Below are positions 1 through 5,455 of a stretch of DNA of 10,052 bases, piece by piece. Source of the DNA: an uncultured Clostridia bacterium (lineage in GTDB: Bacteria > Bacillota > Clostridia > Oscillospirales > CAG-272); contig CAJGCF010000053.1 in assembly GCA_904501865.1 (NCBI GenBank), forward strand, positions 1 through 10,052. Direction: 5' to 3'. The translations under genes and the position numbers were made by a program. The notes below the pieces were generated by a model that was not told where the DNA came from, searched no databases, and worked only from the letters and a program-made list of their open reading frames with translations. Each line of letters starts with the position of its first letter. Position 1 is the stretch's first letter.

Positions 1-32
1 AAAGTCTTTAATGCAAAAGATTTTCTCCCTCG

Positions 33-46
33 TTTTTGTGCAAAAA
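33..46. repeat. Dyad TTTTTG-TG-CAAAAA with a second half-copy in the promoter
   Basis: A perfect 6-bp inverted repeat with a 2-bp centre lies about 40 bp upstream of the first promoter. Its core TTTTGTGCA (34-42) recurs at 90-98, which overlaps the last base of the -35 box and the spacer of that promoter. A site upstream plus one inside the promoter could be an operator pair, but A/T-rich DNA yields such words by chance and I do not recognise a known regulator site. Confidence 0.25.
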
Positions 47-62
47 TCAAACAGATATAAAA

Positions 63-78
63 GCCCGTAGATATGGGC
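63..78. other. Small hairpin GCCCGT-AGAT-ATGGGC
   Basis: A 6-bp stem containing one G-U pair closes a 4-base loop, just upstream of the first promoter. Read on the minus strand it is followed by TTTTAT, so it could be a weak terminator for minus-strand transcription. On the plus strand no T-run follows. There is no minus-strand gene to its right that needs such a terminator, so its role is unclear. Confidence 0.25.
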
Positions 79-84
79 ATACTA

Positions 85-113
85 TTGACTTTTGTGCATA
101 TATATGATATAAT
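85..113 (+). promoter_or_regulatory. SigA-type promoter of the zinc-ribbon/OB-fold gene
   Basis: The -35 box TTGACT (85-90) and the perfect -10 box TATAAT (108-113) are separated by 17 bp. TGA at 105-107 gives an extended -10. Transcription should start near 120, about 30 nt before the ATG at 151. Confidence 0.8.
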
Positions 114-150
114 TACGTAAAGCTATTTTACATAGAAAGGTAGCGTGCTT

Positions 151-954
151 ATGGGAAGAATGATTGGCGCTTTTGATAATCCCGAAGAACTCGACAGACC
201 GGACCTTAACAAGTGTCCCGACTGTGAGTGCTATTTTGAGCAGGACGAATGTCCCTTGTGCGGCAAGACCTGTCCCGAGGAGATGAGAGCGGGGAATCGC
301 AAGAAGGTCAAGAAATTCAAATTCCGAAAAAGCTCAAATTCGCACCGGGTGGTATTTATATCGTGGTACCACTCTTGGCTAGCAATAATTCTTTTTACAA
401 TTTTTATGCCAATTATCGGCATAGTTCTTCTGATAACCAGTCCTCACAAGGCAAGATATAAGATAATTTTCATAGCTGTCATTGTGCTTGTGTTTACAGT
501 GATTCCTTTTGCTATAATGACCATAACTCTCAACAGGATAACCAACGCCTTCACAGGAACGTCAAACCACTCCAACCTCAGTAAAGAGGAATACATATCA
601 AGATGTAAAGAGCTTAATCTTCACTATCTCTATGATAATACCGACGACTATTTGGGTGAAATGATGCGCGTGGAGGTTGAGGTGTTGGATAAACAGCTCT
701 TGTGGGGCAGGGTATATTATATATGTAGCTCTGTAAACGGAGGATATCCTTTCTTGCTAAGGGATTGTATGAGTAACGGTGAGGAACCCTCCGTAGGAGA
801 CAGAATCACGGTTTACGGAGAATGTGTGGGAGACCTGAAAGTCACATCAAACGGACAGATATTCAATACGATTGGCATGAATATGTTTTATTATGATCTG
901 ACAGGTGAATCAAGTCTACACGCTACTGAGTTCGTCTCACAATTGATAGCATAA
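151..954 (+). CDS. Membrane protein with N-terminal zinc ribbon and C-terminal OB-fold-like domain
   Basis: Predicted protein of 267 residues. ATG at 151 is preferred over the in-frame GTG at 145 because the ribosome site GAAAGG (135-140) is only 4 nt from the GTG but 10 nt from the ATG. A CPDC pair (C22, C25) and a CPLC pair (C34, C37), with extra C27 and C41, form a short zinc ribbon. A basic stretch (about 50-60) follows, then two hydrophobic segments (about 75-96 and 104-127). The C-terminal part (about 144-250) has the pattern 'SKEEYISRCKEL...Y.GE.MRVEVEVL...GDRITVYGE', typical of tRNA_anti-like/OB-fold domains found in many Clostridia envelope proteins. The two helices probably place the ribbon and the OB domain on the same side of the membrane, likely the cytoplasm. 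The gene is transcribed alone, between its own promoter and terminator. Family recognition is from sequence pattern only; the function is unknown and could involve ligand or nucleic acid binding. Confidence 0.85.
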   Translation: MGRMIGAFDNPEELDRPDLNKCPDCECYFEQDECPLCGKTCPEEMRAGNRKKVKKFKFRKSSNSHRVVFISWYHSWLAIILFTIFMPIIGIVLLITSPHKARYKIIFIAVIVLVFTVIPFAIMTITLNRITNAFTGTSNHSNLSKEEYISRCKELNLHYLYDNTDDYLGEMMRVEVEVLDKQLLWGRVYYICSSVNGGYPFLLRDCMSNGEEPSVGDRITVYGECVGDLKVTSNGQIFNTIGMNMFYYDLTGESSLHATEFVSQLIA

Positions 955-957
955 CAC

Positions 958-996
958 AAAATCGGCTTTAGGGTTGTCCCTGACGCCGATTTTCTT
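958..996 (+). terminator. Rho-independent terminator after the zinc-ribbon gene
   Basis: AAAATCGGC (958-966) pairs with GCCGATTTT (985-993), and an inner AGGG/CCCT stem (970-973 with 978-981) closes a TTGT loop. The T-rich end TTTTCTT follows. It begins 3 nt after the stop codon. The A-rich left flank could also let it work weakly on the other strand. Confidence 0.88.
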
Positions 997-1022
997 ATAC
1001 AAATGTTTTTTCTTCAAGTGTA

Positions 1023-1051
1023 TTGAAAAATCAGCGGTAAAGTGTTATAAT
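1023..1051 (+). promoter_or_regulatory. SigA-type promoter of the DUF815 ATPase gene
   Basis: The -35 box TTGAAA (1023-1028) and the -10 box TATAAT (1046-1051) have a 17-bp spacer, and TGT at 1043-1045 extends the -10. A start near 1058 fits translation from the ATG at 1093 and argues against the TTG at 1063, which would be almost leaderless. Confidence 0.82.
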
Positions 1052-1092
1052 ATCGGTAATACTTGTCAAACTTTCCCGAAAGGAATGAAAAT

Positions 1093-2409
1093 ATGTATCG
1101 CGAAATATCAAAATTTATCATTTACCGTGACTCTGCGGAGGATACGATTCTCCGAGAGCTTGGCAAGGTGTTCAAGGATTTTGACGCCAAAAGCGCAACA
1201 GATGACGACCTCAGAACTCGCATATACGCACAGGTTCGCCGTCTGCTTGAGGTCGCCACCAAATACGGCTTTGACAACAACCTCTGGCACAACTATCTGA
1301 CGTTTCTGATAATAACGGACGAGAATCCTTTTAGCCTGACCTATGAAAAGGCGGGCGTTCAGGAGGGAACCGTCAACAGCTTTGCGATAAACGACTTTTC
1401 TGTTTTCAAGTTGCTCTTTGATTTTGATTTTTCTACTATTGAGAAAGCGCTTGATATCAACTGCTTTTCCGTTCTTTCCAACTATCAGGCGATCGCCAAA
1501 AGAGAGCAGATTTTCAACAAAAACGTAAGCGAAAAGGTGAGAGCCCTTAGCTCGCGCATTGAAAAGGCGGCGGACGGCAAGGAGATCTTCGATGTAGTGG
1601 CAGAATTTTACAAGAACTTTGGCGTAGGAATGTTCGGTCTCAACAAGGCATTCAGAATAGAGACGGACGAGCGCCTGTCCACTCTAAAATTCCGTGCAAT
1701 TACCAATATGCACAAGGTATCTCTTGATGATCTTATCGGATATGAATCGCAGAAAAAAGCGCTTGTGGAGAACACAGAGGCTTTCGTCGAGGGCAGGGGA
1801 GCCAACAATCTTCTTCTCTACGGAGATAGCGGCACGGGAAAATCCACAAGCATAAAGGCAATAGTCAATCAATATTATGACCGCGGACTGCGTATGATAG
1901 AGATATATAAGCATCAGTTCGACTGCCTTTCACGTATCATATCCGAGATCAAAAACAGAAACTATCGCTTTATCATATATATGGACGACCTTTCATTTGA
2001 GGAGAGCGAAATAGAATATAAGTATCTCAAGGCTATTATTGAGGGCGGAGTCGAGACCAAGCCCGACAACGTGCTCATATACGCGACATCAAACAGACGT
2101 CATCTCATCAAGGAGACCTGGAAGGACCGTTCCGACGTGACACAGGACGGAGATATGCACCGCTCCGAGACCATCGAGGAAAAGCTTTCGCTCGTCAACC
2201 GTTTCGGTCTGTCCATAGGGTATTTCAAGCCCTCGCGCAGAGAATTTGACGATATGGTGCTTCAGCTTGCGGCGCGTTATCCCCAGATTACAATGGATAA
2301 AGAGCAGATAATCGCGGAAGCACACAAGTGGGAAATGGTGAATGGCGGCATATCGGGACGTACCGCCCAGCAGTTCGTAAACCATCTTTGCGGCACAATC
2401 ACAAAATAA
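1093..2409 (+). CDS. DUF815-family AAA+ ATPase
   Basis: Predicted protein of 438 residues. The start is ATG 1093, 8 nt after the ribosome site AAAGGA (1079-1084); an in-frame TTG at 1063 would add ten residues but lacks its own site. The N-terminal 200 residues are helical and of no known function. The C-terminal half matches the DUF815 P-loop family: 'LDDLIGYESQKKALVENTEAF' region (211-231), Walker A GDSGTGKS (244-251), 'YDRGLRMIEI' (262-271), Walker B FIIYMDDLSFEE with D298 and D299, 'LKAIIEGG' (312-319), and the sensor-like ATSNRRH (331-337). A lid region ends near SGRTAQQF (421-428). All nucleotide-binding residues look intact, so it should bind and hydrolyse ATP. No signal peptide or membrane segment is evident, so it is probably cytoplasmic. 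The family's cellular role is not established. It is a monocistronic unit. Confidence 0.93.
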   Translation: MYREISKFIIYRDSAEDTILRELGKVFKDFDAKSATDDDLRTRIYAQVRRLLEVATKYGFDNNLWHNYLTFLIITDENPFSLTYEKAGVQEGTVNSFAINDFSVFKLLFDFDFSTIEKALDINCFSVLSNYQAIAKREQIFNKNVSEKVRALSSRIEKAADGKEIFDVVAEFYKNFGVGMFGLNKAFRIETDERLSTLKFRAITNMHKVSLDDLIGYESQKKALVENTEAFVEGRGANNLLLYGDSGTGKSTSIKAIVNQYYDRGLRMIEIYKHQFDCLSRIISEIKNRNYRFIIYMDDLSFEESEIEYKYLKAIIEGGVETKPDNVLIYATSNRRHLIKETWKDRSDVTQDGDMHRSETIEEKLSLVNRFGLSIGYFKPSRREFDDMVLQLAARYPQITMDKEQIIAEAHKWEMVNGGISGRTAQQFVNHLCGTITK

Positions 2410-2427
2410 CCAAATAAAATCGCATCA

Positions 2428-2465
2428 AACGGGGAGGACCAAATAGGACTTCCCCGTTGTTTTTT
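2428..2465 (+). terminator. Rho-independent terminator after the DUF815 gene
   Basis: AACGGGGA (2428-2435) pairs with TCCCCGTT (2451-2458), followed by GTTTTTT (2459-2465). It lies 19 nt after the stop codon and separates the ATPase gene from the maf operon. From here to 2549 I see no gene, only A/T-rich DNA. Confidence 0.88.
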
Positions 2466-2549
2466 GTTAATAATATGTTATACCGCGAATCAAAGCGTGA
2501 AATTTTGTCGAATTTTGCTTCTTTGGCGATAATTTATTCAGGATTTCCC

Positions 2550-2578
2550 TTGAAAATTGTTATTGTTTATGATATAAT
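2550..2578 (+). promoter_or_regulatory. SigA-type promoter of the maf-mreB-CPBP-pbp2 operon
   Basis: The -35 box TTGAAA (2550-2555), a 17-bp spacer and the -10 box TATAAT (2573-2578), with TGA at 2570-2572 as extended -10. The start should be near 2585, about 48 nt before the maf ATG. No other convincing promoter was found before the later genes, so this one probably serves all four. Confidence 0.78.
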
Positions 2579-2632
2579 TTATAATGGATAATAATAATGG
2601 TGTAGTGTGCCTATTTTTAGAATGGAGTAGAT

Positions 2633-3223
2633 ATGAGGATAATTCTTGCGTCAAAATCACCAAGAAGAAAAGAGATCCTTGAAAATCTCGGACTCGATTT
2701 CGATATAATGTCTGCAGATGCGGACGAAACAAGCGATATAACAGATCCTGACCGTCTTGTTATGACACTTGCCGAGAGAAAAGGTCGGGCAGTAATCGCT
2801 CTGCTTGATGAGGAGCAAAAGAAGGATTGCCTTGTAATAGCCTGCGACACCTTGGTTTACGCCGAGGGAGAATTTCTTGGAAAACCGCGTGACCGAGAGG
2901 ATGCTCGGAGAATGCTTGGCTTGCTTTCGGGAAGATCGCACAGTGTTGTCAGCGGGATATATGCGTTTTACGCAGGCAGGGAAACGTGCTCGTTCGCATC
3001 GACAAACGTGCTTTTCGATAACGTTTCGGATGGCGACATTGAAAAATATCTTGATAGCGGAGAGCCCTTTGATAAGGCGGGGGCGTACGCGATCCAGGGA
3101 AAAGCGAGCGTATTTATCCGCGGCATTGAAGGGGATTACTTCAACGTAGTCGGATTACCCGTAAACCAACTGTACAAAACTCTCAAAAACTCATTTAATA
3201 TCGATATCAACGACATAAAATAA
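2633..3223 (+). CDS. maf: Maf-family nucleoside triphosphate pyrophosphatase (dTTP/UTP type)
   Basis: Predicted protein of 196 residues, a full-length Maf. Start ATG 2633 lies 5 nt after GGAG (2624-2627). Maf enzymes hydrolyse non-canonical or excess nucleoside triphosphates to monophosphate and pyrophosphate in the cytoplasm, and they are linked to septum formation and cell-cycle arrest in Bacillus. The hallmarks are ASKSPRR (6-12), DADE (29-32), ACDTLV with the presumed catalytic D72, GKP (83-85), SGRSHSVVSG (99-108) and GEPFDKAGAYAIQG (143-156). The AGAYxIQG form matches the YhdE/dTTPase-UTPase branch rather than the YceF m7GTP branch. The intergenic gap to mreB is 42 nt with no terminator. 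In many bacteria maf stands directly before mreBCD, so the context supports the call. Confidence 0.95.
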   Translation: MRIILASKSPRRKEILENLGLDFDIMSADADETSDITDPDRLVMTLAERKGRAVIALLDEEQKKDCLVIACDTLVYAEGEFLGKPRDREDARRMLGLLSGRSHSVVSGIYAFYAGRETCSFASTNVLFDNVSDGDIEKYLDSGEPFDKAGAYAIQGKASVFIRGIEGDYFNVVGLPVNQLYKTLKNSFNIDINDIK

Positions 3224-3265
3224 ATCAAGCGACGTCAAAAACACTCAGGAAAGGGGGAATCCGTC

Positions 3266-4273
3266 ATGCCAAAGCATATAGGCCTTGACCTTGGAACGTC
3301 GAATACTCGCATGTTCGTCAAGGGCAGGGGAATAATACTTCGCTCGCCAACGGTGGTGACCGTTGATAAATATCGGGACGAGGTCGTGGCACTTGGAAAA
3401 GAAGCCAAGCAAATGATAGGAAAAACCCCCGCTAACATGGAGGCGTTCAGACCAATCAGGAACGGAGTGGTTGCCGATTTCGAAGTGGCAACTATGATGA
3501 TACATGAATATTTTGTAAGAACGGAGGCACTTTCTCTGTTCAACCGTCCCGTAGTTCTCGTGAGTACTCCCGAAAACTGCACCGAGGTGGAAAGACTCGC
3601 GGTAGAAAACGCAATTTTCGCTGCGGGAGCAAAGGCGGTAGGTACAGTCAAATCCTCAATTGCCTCGGCGATCGGCGCAGGGCTGAACATTAACAGCCCC
3701 AGAGGTTGTATGATAGTAGACATTGGAGCGGGAATGACACAGGTGGCGGTTATAAGCTCGGGCGTAATAGTCAGGTCCAGAGCGGTAAAGCTCGGAGGTG
3801 ACAAGCTTGACAATGCCATTATCAACAGCTTACTTTCAAAAAGGAATCTGTTTATCGGTGAAATGAGCGCGGAAATGATAAAAGTAAAGATCGGCGCGGC
3901 TGTTGAGGGCGTAAATCGCGGCGTTGCCGACGTAAGTGGAAGAAATGAGAAGCTCAAATGCGCGCAGGCCGTCAAAGTCACCACAGAGGACGTATATAAC
4001 GCGATACATATGGCACTTGAGGCCATCTGTCGTACTATAATGAGCGTGCTTGAGAGCTCTCCTCCAGAATTGGCGAGCGACGTTTCGGATTTTGGAATCA
4101 TGCTTGTAGGCGGGGGCGCAAATATATACGGCATCTCCGAGCTCATCACGAGAAGAACGGGACTGCGCGTCACCGTGGCAAAAAATCCTATGGACTGCGA
4201 ATGTATAGGCATCGGAAAACTTATAGAAAAACCCAATATACTGCAAAGCGGAGTTCTATACAAAAACAGATAA
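3266..4273 (+). CDS. mreB: MreB-family bacterial actin with altered catalytic motifs
   Basis: Predicted protein of 335 residues, normal for MreB. Start ATG 3266 follows a strong AAGGGGG site (3251-3257) by 8 nt. MreB filaments under the inner membrane guide the cell-elongation machinery. Recognisable parts are phosphate-1 loop DLGTSNT (8-14), FRPIRNGVVADF (61-72), TEVERLAV (106-113), AIGAGL (135-140), phosphate-2 region VDIGAGMTQVAVIS (151-164), GGDKLDNAI (177-185), IGEMSAEMIKVKIG (197-210), SPPELASD (265-272) and VGGGANI (281-287). Two motifs depart from the family: the usual IEEPMAAAIGAG reads VKSSIASAIGAG (128-139), so both glutamates are lost, and the usual GGGTTE reads GAGMTQ (154-159). 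These positions contribute to ATP hydrolysis in studied MreBs. The protein may bind ATP but hydrolyse it poorly. It is followed 25 nt later by a CPBP protease rather than mreC. Confidence 0.92.
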   Translation: MPKHIGLDLGTSNTRMFVKGRGIILRSPTVVTVDKYRDEVVALGKEAKQMIGKTPANMEAFRPIRNGVVADFEVATMMIHEYFVRTEALSLFNRPVVLVSTPENCTEVERLAVENAIFAAGAKAVGTVKSSIASAIGAGLNINSPRGCMIVDIGAGMTQVAVISSGVIVRSRAVKLGGDKLDNAIINSLLSKRNLFIGEMSAEMIKVKIGAAVEGVNRGVADVSGRNEKLKCAQAVKVTTEDVYNAIHMALEAICRTIMSVLESSPPELASDVSDFGIMLVGGGANIYGISELITRRTGLRVTVAKNPMDCECIGIGKLIEKPNILQSGVLYKNR

Positions 4274-4283
4274 CCGCACCATC

Positions 4284-4301
4284 AAAGGAGACAATGTTTT
4301 G
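4284..4301 (+). promoter_or_regulatory. Ribosome site and TTG start of the CPBP gene, with nested ATG-TTT-TGA
   Basis: AAAGGAG (4284-4290) is 8 nt before the TTG at 4299. A closer ATG at 4294 is out of frame and reads ATG TTT TGA, a two-codon frame whose stop overlaps the TTG start. TTG is therefore the only start that reaches the long frame with this site. The arrangement may lower initiation. Confidence 0.7.
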
Positions 4302-5414
4302 AATTATAACGATTATAACGATTATAATAACCAAAATGACAGTTTTGGGGATGACACAAAGGAAAAAATAAATTTTTCAGAATGGGGAGACGACCCTTAT
4401 ACGTATCCCGGAGACGGTGCACCCGTCCTTATTGATGAAGCAAAGGAAAAAAAGAATTTTTCCCGTCTCGGATTCGGGTATGCGCTTTTCTCTGTCATAT
4501 CATTAGCCGCATCTCTTATAATTCAACTTGCGGTATTGCGCTTAGCTCCCGATTTTTACCAAACGACTCTGTTTATGAATATCCTCTCACCAATATCGCT
4601 ATATATTTTTGCACTCCCCGTGCTTCTGATCATTATTTCATCAAGCGAGGCCAAAGCGCCGCCAAAAAGGCGTATGGGTTTTGGTGCATTTCTGGTGTTT
4701 TTGATAGTCAGCTTTGGCTGTATGTATATAGGCTCGTACATCGGCAATTTCACAATGTCAGTGATATCGTCCGTAATGAATTATGATTACAGCAACGCGC
4801 TCAATTCCATTATCGACTACGACAATCTCTGGATAACAGCTATATTTACCGTGATAGTAGCCCCCATAGCTGAGGAGCTGGTGTTCAGAAAGCTTATAAT
4901 CGACCGCACCCAAAAATACGGCGGTTTTGTTTGTGTGCTTCTGTCTGCTCTTATATTTGGACTTATGCACGGTAATCTGTATCAGTTCTTCTATTGCTTT
5001 TTCTTAGGTCTTATCCTCGGATATATATATTACAGCACGGGAAAAATACACCTGACGATAGTTATCCATGCCATAATAAATTTCTTTGGCAGTATCTTCT
5101 CGGCATGGCTTTCGCCAATAGCCGAAAAAATGCTCGAGCTCACCGAGAGCTCCGACACAGAGGCTTATATTGAGTTTTTGTCTGAACACGGACTTGAGCT
5201 TCTGCTAATGTCAGGCTTCAGTATATTTATATATGCATCTATGCTTGCGGCCATAATACTGCCCATTGTTCTTCGAAAAAAGATAGTTTTGGCAAGGGGC
5301 GAGATAACAATTCCGAAAAACAGGATATTCAAAGTAGTATTTCTCAATGCGGGAATATTAGTTATGCTGATTGTGTATGCTCTTGAATTTGCTTTGAATC
5401 TTTTGCCGTTATAA
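4299..5414 (+). CDS. CPBP-family intramembrane glutamic endopeptidase
   Basis: Predicted protein of 371 residues starting at TTG 4299. A soluble, acidic, Asn/Tyr/Asp-rich N-terminus (about 1-57) precedes several membrane segments (about 58-80, 92-114, 128-156, 176-195, 209-225, 227-246, 250-270, 300-325, 343-368). The three CPBP motifs are complete: EELVFR (E192, E193, R197), FGLMH (F220, H224) and HAIIN (H257, N261). These glutamate and histidine residues form the active site of CAAX-type (Rce1-like) membrane proteases. In bacteria such proteins process peptides or act in bacteriocin self-immunity, but the substrate here is unknown. It lies 25 nt after mreB and 41 nt before the PBP gene, the place where mreC and mreD often stand; it resembles neither. 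The last three segments lie beyond the protease core. The family call is firm; a link to cell-wall synthesis is inference from position. Confidence 0.93.
   Translation: MNYNDYNDYNNQNDSFGDDTKEKINFSEWGDDPYTYPGDGAPVLIDEAKEKKNFSRLGFGYALFSVISLAASLIIQLAVLRLAPDFYQTTLFMNILSPISLYIFALPVLLIIISSSEAKAPPKRRMGFGAFLVFLIVSFGCMYIGSYIGNFTMSVISSVMNYDYSNALNSIIDYDNLWITAIFTVIVAPIAEELVFRKLIIDRTQKYGGFVCVLLSALIFGLMHGNLYQFFYCFFLGLILGYIYYSTGKIHLTIVIHAIINFFGSIFSAWLSPIAEKMLELTESSDTEAYIEFLSEHGLELLLMSGFSIFIYASMLAAIILPIVLRKKIVLARGEITIPKNRIFKVVFLNAGILVMLIVYALEFALNLLPL
4303..4328 (+). repeat. Tandem 9-bp repeat at the 5' end of the CPBP gene
   Basis: ATTATAACG occurs twice in succession (4303-4311, 4312-4320), followed by a partial third copy ATTATAAT (4321-4328). 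It encodes the YND-type repeat NYNDYNDYNN at the protein's N-terminus. Being a multiple of three it could change in copy number without a frameshift. It also makes the start region A/T-rich and open. Confidence 0.8.
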
Positions 5415-5455
5415 AACCAAAAATCAAAAATTAAAATAATGCGGAGGTGAATTTT

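Noticed and set aside
1063..1092. Upstream TTG start for the DUF815 protein
   Set aside because: It lies about 5 nt after the predicted transcription start and has no ribosome site, while ATG 1093 has AAAGGA at good spacing.
974..1300. Open frame of 108 codons overlapping the start of the DUF815 gene
   Set aside because: It starts inside the terminator hairpin, crosses the promoter of the next gene and runs out of frame with a clear ATPase.
3235..4263. Long open frame (342 codons) on the minus strand opposite mreB
   Set aside because: It is antisense to a clear MreB, has a low-complexity Ser/Pro/Ala-rich translation, no ribosome site and no recognisable domain.
5447..5455. GTG start for the PBP gene
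   Set aside because: The GTG is part of the GGAGGTGA ribosome site; ATG 5456 is correctly spaced.
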